Source of the DNA: Burkholderiales bacterium
GTDB taxonomy: Bacteria > Pseudomonadota > Gammaproteobacteria > Burkholderiales > Burkholderiaceae_C
Reading direction: 5' to 3'
DNA length: 64,000 nt
Assembly (NCBI GenBank): GCA_016702555.1
Contig: JADJDV010000006.1
Location: forward strand, 62,001-126,000
Shown here: piece after piece, positions 48,605 to 58,823 of the stretch
Layout of the letters: the number at the start of each line of letters is the position of its first letter
Numbering within the stretch: position 1 is the stretch's first letter
The notes under the pieces: generated by a model
Seen by the model: the letters and a program-made list of their open reading frames with translations, nothing else
What the model was told of the DNA's origin: nothing
Database searches by the model: none
Program-made: the position numbers and the translations under genes

Positions 48605-49676
48605 CCGTGATCGAAATCGTGCATGCGCGCGAGCACAACCTGAAGAACCTCAGCGTCGACATTCCGCGCGGCAAGTTCAACGTCATCACCGGCGTCAGCG
48701 GCTCGGGCAAATCCACGCTGGCCTTTGACATCCTGTTCAACGAAGGGCAGCGGCGCTATCTGGAATCGCTCAACGCCTACGCGCGCAGCATCGTGCAGCC
48801 GGCCGGCCGGCCGGAGGTGGATGCGGTGTATGGCATCCCGCCGACGGTGGCCATCGAGCAGCGCCTGTCGCGCGGCGGGCGCAAATCGACCGTCGGCACC
48901 ACCACCGAGGTGTGGCACTTTCTGCGCCTGCTCTACGTCAAGCTGGGTGTGCAGCACTGCGTGCACGACGGCGCCGCCGTGCAGCCGCAAACGCCCGAGC
49001 GCATCGCCGCGCAGATCCTGACGCGCTTTCGCGGCCAGACCATCGGCCTGCTGGCGCCGCTGGTGGTCGGCCGCAAGGGCGTCTACACCGAGCTGGCCGA
49101 CTGGGCGCGACCGCGCGGCTTCACGCACCTGCGGGTCGATGGCGAGTTTCTTGCCGACGACGAACTTCCCGCGCATCGACCGCTTCAAGGAACACACCAT
49201 CGAGCTGCCCGTGATGAGCCTGCCCGTCACCCCCGGCAACGAGGCGCAGCTGCGCGAATCGCTGACCCGCGCGCTGGAGCATGGCAAGGGCGTGGTGCAT
49301 GTGCTGCACGACATCGCCGGGCTGCGCAACGCGATGGAGACGGGCGCATCGACGGCGCGCATCGGGCAGGTGGAAGTGTTATCGACCAAGCGCGCCTGCC
49401 CGGTGTGCGCCACTTCGTATGCGGAGCTTGACCCGCGCCTGTTCTCCTACAACAGCAAGCACGGCTGGTGCCCCGACTGCGTGGGCACCGGCGTCAAGCT
49501 CACGCGCGAACAGCGCAAGGCGCTGGACGACTCGGTGCTGGCCGACGACCAGAAGGGGCGCGAGCAGACCTTTTCCGAGCCTGAGGTGGAGGATGTGGGC
49601 GATGTGGCGTGTCCCGCATGCCAGGGCACGCGTCTGAATCCGATTGCACGTGCGGTGTTGCTGGAAACGGCGCAGA

Positions 49677-49773
49677 CCCTCACCCCTCTCCCGGAGGGGC
49701 GAGGGAGCAAGACTGGCATCGCGGCGCGGGATCTACTCCCTCTCCCGCCCGCGGGAGAGGGCAGGGGTGAGGG
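49677..49773. repeat. In-frame palindromic repeat 4 inside uvrA (CCCTCTCCC family)
   Basis: It begins CCCTCACCCCTCTCCC and ends GGGAGAGGGCAGGGGTGAGG, a diverged relative of repeat 1. It sits in the second half at the position equivalent to repeat 1 in the first half, just after the CxxC-containing LNPIAR segment. Confidence 0.87.
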
Positions 49774-50336
49774 TGACGGCGTATCCATCACCCAACTCGC
49801 CCACCTCAGCGTCCACGACCTGCGCGCCTGGTTCGACAGCCTGCACCTCGAAGGCCGCGACGCCGACATCGCGCGCGATCTGATCCCCGAAATCAAGGGC
49901 CGTCTCGACTTTCTCGAACAGGTCGGCCTGGGCTATCTGACGCTGGATCGCGGCGCCCCGACGCTGTCCGGCGGCGAAGCGCAGCGCATCCGCCTGGCCG
50001 CGCAACTGGGCAGCAATCTGCAGGGCGTGTGCTATGTGCTCGACGAACCCACCATCGGCTTGCACGCGCGCGACAACCAGATCCTGCTGGACGCGTTGCA
50101 CATCCTGAGCGACAAGGGCAACACCCTGGTCGTCGTCGAGCACGACGAGGAGACGATTCGCCGCGCCGAGCACCTGATCGACATCGGCCCCGGCGCCGGC
50201 GTGCGCGGCGGCCGGCTGGTGGCTGAGGGCACGGCGGCGGATCTGGAAGCGACGACCGATTCCGCCACCGGCCGCTATCTGCGCGAGGCGATGCGGCACC
50301 CAATGCAGGCGCGACGCGAGGTGGTGACAGGGCAGA

Positions 50337-50432
50337 CCTCACCCCACCCCCTGTCCCAGATAGGGAGAGGGAGAAAACAGCCCAAGCCAAGCCGGTATTG
50401 CCCCCTCTCCCGTTGGCGGGAGAGGGTGAGGG
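50337..50432. repeat. Palindromic repeat 5 inside uvrA (CCCTCTCCC family), site of a frame change
   Basis: It begins CCTCACCCCACCCCCTGTCC and ends CGGGAGAGGGTGAGG, and is more diverged than repeats 1 and 4. The reading frame changes by one base within or beside it. It separates the first and second ATPase modules of the second UvrA half. Confidence 0.8.
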
Positions 50433-51678
50433 CGAGAGCGCCTCCGCGCCCACACGCTGGCTCAGCCTCCTCGGCGCCCACCTCCACAACCTGAAGAACG
50501 TCGATGTCGCCCTGCCCCTGAATCGCCTGGTTGCCGTCACGGGCGTCAGCGGTTCCGGAAAATCCACGCTGGCGCGCGACGTGCTGCTGACCAACGTGGC
50601 CGCCTGGGCCGGCCAGCGCGCCACCAAGGCCGGGCGCGAGGCCATGGATGCCGGCAAGGCGCCGCCGCTCATCGGCTGCACCGGCCTGCGCGGCTTCGAG
50701 TCGATCGACCGCGTGCTCGAAGTCGACCAGACGCCCATCGGCAAGACGCCGCGCTCTTGCCCCGCCACCTACATCGGCTTCTGGGACACGGTGCGCCGGC
50801 TGTTCGCCGAAACGCTCGAAGCGCGCGCGCCGGCTACGCGCCGGGGCGCTTTTCCTTCAACACCGGCGAAGGCCGCTGCCCCGGCTGCGAAGGCCAGGGC
50901 ATGCGCACCATCGCCATGAGCTTCCTGCCCGACGTCAAGGTGTTGTGCGAGGTCTGCCACGGCGCGCGCTTCAATCCTGAGACCCTGGCCGTCACCTGGC
51001 GCGGCAAGAGCATTGGCGAAGTGCTGCAGATGGAGGTGGATCAGGCGGTCGAGTTCTTCGCCTCCATGCCGGCCATCGCGCACCCGTTGCAACTGCTGAA
51101 GGATGTCGGCCTGGGCTACCTGACGCTGGGCCAGCCCAGCCCCACGCTGAGTGGCGGCGAGGCGCAGCGCATCAAGCTGGTGACCGAACTCAGCAAGGTG
51201 CGTGACGACGTGACCCGGCGCGGCCAGAAGGCGCCGCACACGCTCTACGTGCTGGACGAACCCACCGTCGGCCTGCACATGCAGGACGTGGAAAAGCTCA
51301 TCCGCGTGCTGCACCGCCTGGTCGACGGCGGCCACAGCGTGCTGGTGATCGAGCACGACCTCGACCTCATCGCCGAGGCCGACTGGATCATCGACCTGGG
51401 GCCGGAAGGCGGCGATGGTGGCGGCCAGCTGGTGGCCGCCGGCACACCCGAGGACGTGGTGCGTGTCGGTACGCACACCGGCATGGCGCTCGGCAAGGTG
51501 TTGGCGCGCGCTGCTTGAGCGGCGGTCAGACCCATCGGGGTTCTCGGCAGCGTCGGTCGGGAGCGCAGGCCTGCTGACGCCTAGGCGACCCCATGTGCGG
51601 GCCTTCCCCGATGGTTCCACGCCTCGGCTCGCGGTTGAATCGATGATTTCTTCATGCATTCCTGACGGAGAACCACCC

Positions 51679-52643
51679 ATGCAACGCCGATCCATTGTTT
51701 GCGCCGCCGCCACGCTCGCCATCGCCGCCATGGCGCCGACCGCGCTGGCGCAGGACTTTCCCAGCCGACCTGTGAAGCTGGTGATCGCGTTCCCGGCCGG
51801 CGGCCCCACCGATATCACCATGCGTGCGTTGGCCGAAGGTGCGAGCAAGGCGCTAGGCCAGCCGGTCATCGTCGAGAACAAGCCGGGTGCAGGCGGCACG
51901 CTGCCGGCGCAGGCGCTGCAAACCGCGCCGGCCGATGGTTATACGGTGGCGCAGATTCCGCTCGGCGTGTTCCGCCTGCCGTACACGACCAAGCTCACCT
52001 GGGACCCGATCAAGGACATCAACTATGTGCTCAACGTCACCGGCTACGCCTTCGGCGTGGTGGTGCCCGCCGACTCGCCCATCAAGAGCTGGACGCACTT
52101 CCTCGCCTGGGCCAAGGCCAACCCCGGGCAGCTGACCTACGGCTCCACCGGCACCATGACCAGCCCGCACCTGACCAGGAGCAGGCCGCGCAGAAGGCCG
52201 GCCTGCAGCTGACGCACGTGCCGTACAAGGGCAGTGCGGACTTGATGCAGGCCCTGCTGGGCGGACACATCATGGCGGCGGCCGACTCGACCGGCTTTGC
52301 GCCGCACGTCGAGGCGGGCAAATTGCGCGTGCTCAACACCTGGGGTGACAAGCGGCTGGACAAGTTTCCGGACGCGCCGACGCTGAAGGAGCTGGGTCTG
52401 GGCATCGTGCAGAACTCGCCTTTCGGCATCGGCGCGCCACGCGACACGCCGCCGGCCGTGGTCAAGCGCCTGCACGACGCTTTCAAGACCGCGATGGAGC
52501 AAGCGCTCTACCAGGAGGCGCTCAAGCGCTACGACATGGTGCCGATCTACATGAGCAGCGCGCAGTACCGGAAGTTCGCCGAGGAAACCTTTGCCCGCGA
52601 AAAGGTGCTGATCGAGAAGCTGGGCCTGGCCAAGGGGTCGTAG
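51679..52643 (+). pseudogene. TctC/Bug family periplasmic solute-binding protein, frameshifted
   Basis: About 320 codons. The N-terminal signal peptide is IVCAAATLAIAAMAPTALAQ, and the Bug signatures are FPAGGPTDITMR and VENKPGAGG. The frame is lost near 52178: ACCAGGAG where an intact gene would read ACCATGGAG (one base missing). It then continues normally as AAQKAGLQLTHVPYKGSADL to the stop. Bug proteins bind carboxylates for tripartite tricarboxylate transport. No TctAB genes are adjacent, as is common for orphan Bug genes. Confidence 0.85.
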
Positions 52644-52745
52644 GCACGACGGCTGCACCTGCACGGCCGGCATGCGCATTACGGGGCGGCGATCGGACGC
52701 GTCCAATCGCCGTTTCCTCGCTGGGTGTCGCGGTCAATGTAGTCT

Positions 52746-55046
52746 TCAGGGCAACAGTGCCAGACGATCAATGAAGATCGAGGCTCCGGCTGGCCCAGTC
52801 ACTTCAATCGCCAGCTTCTCCGGCGCTGCGCTGCTGTCGCCAAACGGCAGAACAATAGTTCGCGGCCGGTCGCCCTTGGGCAAGGCGGCGACTGACTCCG
52901 AAGTCTGGCTGGAGCCGCTGAGCGTGATTCTCACGTCCTGATCACTGCGCACCTCCAACGCCATCGCGCGTGGCTTGCGCAGTTGCGGTTCTGTACGCGA
53001 TGGCTCGTACACCATCATCCCCCGACCTGCCGTTCCCAGGCGCATGTGATAACGACCGTAAGCCGAGTTGCCCACCCCCTCGGTCATTTTCCAGCCGTCA
53101 TCGCTGGCGATGCCAATGCCACCGAACGTCCATGCAATCGATCCCCTGGGCAGGCCGGCATAGTTGGACATGAGTGCCGTGATGGCCGACTCAAGCGGCG
53201 AGTCCTTGATGACGGTGAAGGCCACATAGCCTGGCTGATCCCTGAATTGGCCGCTGCCGCCATTCCACGACATGACCGAGACGAACTGTGCCCCGCCAGT
53301 CAGCATTCGGTTCAGTGCCGCATAGCTTTCTGCAAGCGTGGGTACCCGTTTGGGCTGTTTGAGGTCGGCCGGATGAAACTCCACTACGCCCCAGCCTGGC
53401 GAGAGGTTGTTGAAGATATCGAACAACGGCTCTCCGTTCTCCGTCCGGATGTTGTTTCGGGCGGATTCGCCATAAAGAATGGCGCCCAGGCGCCCTTGCG
53501 AGGGCACTGACCCTTCGACACTCATGCCTCCCGCGTCATAGTTTTTTGATGGGCTGTCCACATGAATGGGGAACGGATTGATGAACTCGCCAGGGGCTTG
53601 GAACCCCTGCGAGGAGTAGATCTTTCCGGTCGGAATGCCTGCCTCATGCGCCCATTGAGATAGTTCGTCATAGTGCAGGTCGATAAGGTGGCGCCGAAAC
53701 TCGTCCCAGACGGCGAACCAGGGGTTCTCGAAGAACCGTGTCGGAAACATCAATCGACGCGGTGGGTCCACGTCCTCCCAGCGCGCGAACCGCGTGCCAG
53801 CGAGGTTGCTGACTTCCTCCAGGGAATAGTCCTTGCGACGCTTGTAGGTGGAGAGATTTGGGATGTCCTCGGAACGCCAGTCGGTGGCATAGGGGCCGGT
53901 GCCCTGCAGCCATTCGCGAAACTGCCGGATGGTGTCCGGGTTGTAGTCGTACCACTGCTTGCCCTCGAAAAACGGATTGATGTAGGTGTCGGCGTCCAGG
54001 TTGATTCCAACCACCAGTTCGGGGTGCTGCTGGTTCAGGGTGGCAATGAGGCGGGCGGCGCTCTGGAGGTTGCGTTTCTTGTAGGCACGCGCGGGTTTGT
54101 TGTAGACGTTGTACGACAGGATGCGCGCCAGTTCGGGCGCGTGCACCGAACCCGGGAGATGGCTGAGGTAATCGTCGGCAACCACCTCGTCACGCTCGTT
54201 CCATTGGACATGGGCCTTGTCTTTCTCCAGCTCGTCGTTGATATCCCACTCCGGTACGTCACAGGCTGCGTCGGCCCACACGCCGCCATTGAGGGTGAAG
54301 AGGGTTGGCTGCTTCCTTTCCACCGCATTGGCGATGACCGTGTCCAGGTTGTCTTCGGCCAGCGTGCGATCGCCGCACTTGAGGCTGATGTCGAAGCGCG
54401 GATCAAACTGCCAGTCGCCAGCCCGGCCCGACGTGGTTCGCATGTAGAGAATCGGCACCGTGATCGCCAGTCGCATCGAGTCGCTCTGATAGCGACCGAA
54501 CTTCTCCTGAATGCCGTCAATGCCACCCTTGGCAATGTGGCTGCTGGCAATGGACAGATGAAAGGGTTCCGGTGCGGGGCCACCAGTCTGCTCCGGCAGC
54601 GTCCATGGGCGTGTGCCCAAGTCAAGCCGCCACGGGCCCAGGCGCATGGTTCGACCGTCCCGCAGCACGACCTCGAGCGCGAAGTCATGGCTGCCATGTG
54701 CTGCGGCGCCGAATTCGTACTGTCCCTGCAGGCCTGAATGCTGGATGCCTGGTCGCCCCGGGAATGCGGCAGCGACGTCCTGCCGCTCCACGCCCAGCTG
54801 AAGCGGCAAGCGCCGGTTCTCGTCGATCACGAGTTGGGCTGACTGGATACCGGCCGGATGATGGGCCCAGCCTGTGACAACTGTGGCGCCATTGGTCTGA
54901 AAATCCGATGCGGAAAGGTCGAGGTGGCCGCGCAGGGGTTCCTGGAAGAATGCCCGCTCTTCCTGTTGCATGGTGCCGATCGCCAACAACGCCAGCAGGA
55001 GCAGCCCAGCCAGAAGGGTGGCAAGCCTATGGGGTGAATTTTTCAC
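52746..55046 (-). CDS. Large membrane-anchored or secreted protein, possibly glycoside-hydrolase-like
   Basis: A 766-residue protein. An N-terminal TM/signal segment (LATLLAGLLLLALLAIGT) precedes a beta-rich region (to about 140). A central region of about 400 residues resembles a TIM-barrel hydrolase (VVGINLDADTYINPFFEGKQ, YNPDTIRQFREWL, WDEFRRHLIDLHYDELSQWA) and a C-terminal beta-domain ends in IDRLALLP. I cannot assign a family. The GTG at 55046 has AAAGGA 6 bp before it and is preferred over a TTG at 55076. It is last in a glycan-like operon, so an extracellular polysaccharide-modifying role is plausible. Confidence 0.65.
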   Translation of the reverse strand: MKNSPHRLATLLAGLLLLALLAIGTMQQEERAFFQEPLRGHLDLSASDFQTNGATVVTGWAHHPAGIQSAQLVIDENRRLPLQLGVERQDVAAAFPGRPGIQHSGLQGQYEFGAAAHGSHDFALEVVLRDGRTMRLGPWRLDLGTRPWTLPEQTGGPAPEPFHLSIASSHIAKGGIDGIQEKFGRYQSDSMRLAITVPILYMRTTSGRAGDWQFDPRFDISLKCGDRTLAEDNLDTVIANAVERKQPTLFTLNGGVWADAACDVPEWDINDELEKDKAHVQWNERDEVVADDYLSHLPGSVHAPELARILSYNVYNKPARAYKKRNLQSAARLIATLNQQHPELVVGINLDADTYINPFFEGKQWYDYNPDTIRQFREWLQGTGPYATDWRSEDIPNLSTYKRRKDYSLEEVSNLAGTRFARWEDVDPPRRLMFPTRFFENPWFAVWDEFRRHLIDLHYDELSQWAHEAGIPTGKIYSSQGFQAPGEFINPFPIHVDSPSKNYDAGGMSVEGSVPSQGRLGAILYGESARNNIRTENGEPLFDIFNNLSPGWGVVEFHPADLKQPKRVPTLAESYAALNRMLTGGAQFVSVMSWNGGSGQFRDQPGYVAFTVIKDSPLESAITALMSNYAGLPRGSIAWTFGGIGIASDDGWKMTEGVGNSAYGRYHMRLGTAGRGMMVYEPSRTEPQLRKPRAMALEVRSDQDVRITLSGSSQTSESVAALPKGDRPRTIVLPFGDSSAAPEKLAIEVTGPAGASIFIDRLALLP

Positions 55047-55057
55047 GCCGGATCCTT

Positions 55058-55909
55058 TCAGTGAGAGAGCGAGCAACCAGGAGGTGAATGAGTGTTGCTG
55101 GATCGATGATCAATCAGGACCTCCGCCATTTCGGCAAATCCTGCGCCGCGTTCGTGATGTGTGATGTAGTGGGGCTTGAAGCGCAGCTGCGATTCAAAGC
55201 GGCGGATGTTGGCGACGCCGACGCTGTGCGGGAAATGCTCGAACATGCGCTGGTCGTTGGTCGAATCGCCCACATAGACCCAACGGCTGGCCTCGGCGGC
55301 CAGATCGCGCCCCAGCAGCTCGCGCGCGATCCAGCAGGCGCCCTGCCACTTGTCGTGTGCGCCGATCCAGCCGTTGATGTGGATGCTGCTGACGGTGGCG
55401 TTCAGTCCGCCCTCACGCATTACGGCAACGACATGCGCGATCTGCGCGGCGCTCAAATGGCTGAACTCGCTGTGGTCGATGGCGATGTCGGTTTCGCGCC
55501 CCGCCGAGTCGTGCGCCAACTGGCTGCCAGGCACCTTGTGCAACACCTCATGCGCCACTTCCTGCAGGCGCGCAAAGTTGCGGACGCGGGTGGCGGTGTC
55601 CTGCTGATGGAGCTTGCGCAAGGTGCCGTCAGGTTGACGCACCAGCGCCACCGAGCCGTTCTCGGCCACCAGCGCGCGCAGCGGCCAGCTGAGCGCGAAG
55701 GGTTTGCTCCAGCCGACTGGACGGCCAGTCACCGCGATGACGGTCAAGCCGGCCTGGCGCAGATCGCGCAACGCCTGGAGCGCCTGCGGCTCGATGGCGC
55801 CATCGCGCGTCAGCGTGTCGTCGATGTCGGTGAACACGCCGGTCACGCCGGACCAGGTACCGGGTGGCAGTGTCTGCAGTGGTATCAAGGCGCGCTCAGT
55901 CGTGCTCAT
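55058..55909 (-). CDS. HAD-IIB family sugar-phosphatase-like hydrolase
   Basis: A 283-residue Cof-type HAD hydrolase. Motif I is FTDIDDTLTRDG (nucleophile D28-D30 region), motif II TGRPVGW, and motif IV GDSTNDQRMF. A large C2-type cap lies between motifs II and III, as in sucrose-phosphate and mannosylphosphoglycerate phosphatases. Its start overlaps the end of the glycosyltransferase gene by 14 bp. The pair may synthesise and dephosphorylate a sugar conjugate. Confidence 0.85.
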   Translation of the reverse strand: MSTTERALIPLQTLPPGTWSGVTGVFTDIDDTLTRDGAIEPQALQALRDLRQAGLTVIAVTGRPVGWSKPFALSWPLRALVAENGSVALVRQPDGTLRKLHQQDTATRVRNFARLQEVAHEVLHKVPGSQLAHDSAGRETDIAIDHSEFSHLSAAQIAHVVAVMREGGLNATVSSIHINGWIGAHDKWQGACWIARELLGRDLAAEASRWVYVGDSTNDQRMFEHFPHSVGVANIRRFESQLRFKPHYITHHERGAGFAEMAEVLIDHRSSNTHSPPGCSLSH

Positions 55910-56848
55910 CGGACTGCAGCGGCTCGGTCGGCACGTTGCTGACGTCGTAGTGCAGGAAGGCGATGATGAACTGGATGCCGACGATGATCGGCAGGGCCGC
56001 CAGCATCACCGTGCCGCTGGTGGCCGGCTGGCCCGACACGTTGCTGTGTACCCATTGGCCCAGACCGAACAAGCCACCACCCAGTAGCAGCAACACCCCC
56101 CATCAGGCTGTACAGACTGCCGATGTTGAAGTCGCGCAGCAGGTAGCCGTAGACGTAGCGGCGCGCGAAGCGGTTGATGTGCTTCCACAGGAATTCGGGC
56201 AGCACCTTCGACACCTGCAGACTCGATTGCTCGTCGGCGTACACCGCGTCCATCGGCGTCGTGCACCACGGCGCGCAAGGTGTTCAGGCGGTACAGCATG
56301 TCGGTCTCGAAGAAGTAGCGTTGCTCCAGTTTGTGCAGCGGCAATTGGCGCAGCACGTGGGTGTGGATGGCGGTGTAGCCGTTGGTCGGGTCCATGTTGG
56401 CCCAGTAGCCGGTGCTGAGCTTGGCCATGAACGACAGCACCGCATTGCCGAACAGGCGCACCGGTGGCATGCCCTGCAGCGATTCGGGCCGGTAAAAGCG
56501 ATTGCCCTTGGTGTAGTCGGCACGACCGCGCTCGATCGCTCGGGTGAAGCGTGGGATCAGCACCGGATCCATCTGGCCATCGCCATCGACCTTGACCACG
56601 ATGTCCATACCCTCGTCGAGTGCCGCCTGATAGCCGGTGCGTACGGCGCCGCCTACGCCCTGGTTCTGTTCGTGGAAGATCACCCGCACGCGCGGGTCGT
56701 TGCATTGTTGGCGCACCAGTTCGCCACTGCCATTGGGGCACTTGTCGTCAATCACGTAGATGCGCTGCACCTGCGGCGGCATGCGCGCGATCACGTCGAG
56801 CACATGGTTTTGTACCTTGTAGCTGGGAATGGCGACGGCGATCTTCAT
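55896..56848 (-). pseudogene. Family 2 glycosyltransferase with two C-terminal TM helices, two frame breaks
   Basis: About 315 codons. The GT-A domain begins IAVAIPSYKVQNHVLDVIAR, with nucleotide-sugar motif VIDDKCPNGSGE and metal-binding KVDGDGQMDP. Two C-terminal TM helices follow (LLLLGGGLFGLGQWV and MLAALPIIVGIQFIIAFL), as in polyprenyl-phosphate sugar transferases. Frames break near 56245 (HDADG where HD-PMDAVYADEQ continues) and in a G6 run at 56097-56102. The sequence is otherwise well preserved, so these may be sequencing errors. Confidence 0.82.
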
Positions 56849-56852
56849 GGCC

Positions 56853-57209
56853 TCACCCGTGCGTGCCCGTGGATGCCAGCGTGACGCCGGCCAGGATCAG
56901 GGCGCCGCCCGCGAGGGTCTGCCAGGTCAGAGGTTCACCAAGCCATACCCATGCCAGCACTGGCACGATGAGGAAAGCTAGGCCCATGAAGGGGTAGGCG
57001 ATGTGCAATGGGGCGTGGCGCAGGACCCAGATCCACAGCAGCGTCATCAAGCCGTAGAGTAGCAACGCAGACCAGAGCCAACCATTAAGCAGCCAAGCCT
57101 GCATGTTTGTAGCTGAGGTAAATGCGCTCGCCGCCTTCTTGAACAGGAGTTGTCCAACCGAGATTCCGAGTACGCAAAGGATGGTGATAAAAGTAATGCG
57201 TGGCGTCAT
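56853..57209 (-). CDS. Small four-TM EamA/SMR-type transporter (ArnF-like)
   Basis: A 118-residue protein with four TM helices and the C-terminal pattern AYPFMGLAFLIVPVLAWVWLGEPLTWQTLAGGALILAGV, typical of half-size EamA/SMR proteins. Such proteins can flip undecaprenyl-phosphate-linked sugars, as proposed for ArnE/ArnF. It lies 4 bp before the glycosyltransferase and 22 bp after the GT-C-like gene, fitting a lipid-linked sugar pathway. Confidence 0.8.
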   Translation of the reverse strand: MTPRITFITILCVLGISVGQLLFKKAASAFTSATNMQAWLLNGWLWSALLLYGLMTLLWIWVLRHAPLHIAYPFMGLAFLIVPVLAWVWLGEPLTWQTLAGGALILAGVTLASTGTHG

Positions 57210-57231
57210 TAATGGTGCTCTGGAAGAGCGC

Positions 57232-58766
57232 TTATTGCAATTCTAAAGAACGATACGGATTTATCGGTTGATTGTGAAGTATAAGAGCTCGTGCTGCCTC
57301 CGGCGTGGTGACACGGAGCAATTCTGCTCCCCCCCAGGTGATTTCCGTGGCTTCAGGACATTGGAATGTGACGATTATTTTACCTGGACCAGAGGGTCGC
57401 AAATTATCGTTTCCGTGGATTGCGTAGGTGTGCATCTTGCCATCAGCACGTAGATTCAGCACAGGTTCTGGGCTGTACCACCTCAAAGCTGGATGAGCAT
57501 TTGAGATTGAAAAAAGAGCATGTCGACACGCACTGGAGCCTTTTGGTGCTAGCACAGCCAAGCGCACTCGCCAGATACCGTCCATAAATGCCTTCGGATC
57601 GAGGTTCGCGGGGTCGAAGGAAGGCAGGTTGACGGCAACTGAAGCTGGTGATGTCCCGATGCGCCATCGATTGGGGCTAAGGGGTTCGGCTTGTTCAGCG
57701 TAGGCAGTACCCATAGTCTTGCTTTGGAGTACCACCTCCGTTGGGCCCGTTCGCTGCGGATCGATAGCAAAAGTTTCGTAGCGCATTGCCCAAATGGTCA
57801 ATGCAACGGACGTCGCAATCAGAATCGCGATTAACGCCACTGCATAGAGGGAAATGGATGTTCTCCAGCGGAGAGCCGAGTTTTTGGTGAATAGCTGCTG
57901 TCGATAACCTGCTGAACTTTCACCTGATCGTTGCAACAAGATGCCTGCAGCAATGCCCGATAGCAGAATCAACCAAGGCTCCATAAAGTAGTTATTGTAT
58001 CGCTCGTTGTAAAGTACAGGAGTGAGTTGCAAGGCCATGGCAAATACTAGACCGAGCAGCATTGCTGCTGCCGTCAATTTTTTATATACGCTAATCTGCG
58101 CACCCGGCAGTTGAAGCTTTTCCAAGGACCATGCATCGAGCTTTCCACGTGGACAACATCTCAATATAAGACCTACGGCAGCGCTCGTGATGATCAGCCA
58201 TTCAAACCAACGCAGTGCGCGTTGAGCCGGTCTGATGGTCAACTCCGGTGTGCTGTAGAGCAACCAGGCTTTGAGTTTGAATGCGAAGAAGCTCGCGTTA
58301 TCCTTCAGTGTTGTGCGCTTGATTATTTCTAATGCTACCTGTGTGTTAATGGCATCTGCACGCTTCGTCAGCGGATTACCCTCGACCCGCGGGTCGACTG
58401 CGAAAGGTGTGATAACGGCGTCATAGTGGAACCCTGAATACACAGGTTCCATCCCATTTTGAAAGGACTAACACCATACGAGAGACCCGAGCCAGCGCCG
58501 GTGCTGATGCTCCAGACGTCAAAACATAGTCCGTTCTTGATCGCTGTCGCAATTGGAAGTAATAGAGCCAAGGCCAGAGCCCAGCACAATGGCGCATTAA
58601 TTATGGTCTGAAGGGCACTGCGTCCTTGAGCAGTGGCGCGGCGGCGAAGATACAGCACGCCAGTTATAGTGACTATGAGAGCCACCACTGTGAAGGTTTG
58701 GAGGACGGGTCGTGACAGCAATGTGATGCTGAGACCGGTCGACGCGAGCCATAGATAGCGATATCG
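57232..58766 (-). pseudogene. C-terminal part of an IS-split GT-C-like membrane protein
   Basis: It continues the gene that starts at 60434. Directly after the IS it reads WLASTGLSITLLSRPVLQ with TM helices. Near 58465 one base is missing in a T run (SPF then QNGMEPVYSGFHYD). It then reads on in another frame for about 400 residues with several TM helices and a C-terminal beta-rich domain, ending at 57232. Base composition is clearly more A/T-rich than the flanking housekeeping genes. A GT-C (ArnT/PMT-like) glycosyltransferase is the best guess. Confidence 0.65.
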
Positions 58767-58823
58767 ATTGACCTGCCCCCATCCGCCATGCCAATGATTT
58801 GGTAGGAGTCCTGGGTTTGAAGA

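Larger units (their letters stand above)
45361..51518 (+). pseudogene. uvrA: Tandem (double-length) UvrA excinuclease ATPase gene with three frame breaks
   Basis: About 2050 codons encode two fused UvrA copies (45361-48520 and about 48607-51518). Walker A motifs read GPSGSGKSS once and GVSGSGKST three times, and four TLSGGE signatures end at 46995, 48165, 49980 and 51165. Zinc-type CxxC clusters are present in each half. UvrA recognises DNA lesions in nucleotide excision repair. The frame breaks near 49146 (extra T in GAGTTTCTTG), between 50340 and 50450, and near 50830. Protein similarity continues across each break, so sequencing error is as likely as decay. Five palindromic repeats are inserted in the coding sequence. 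Confidence 0.85.

Noticed and set aside
46774..50432. A CRISPR array or integron within uvrA, suggested by repeated elements
   Set aside because: The repeats are palindromic, of three different families, far apart and unequal in length, and are read as UvrA coding sequence.
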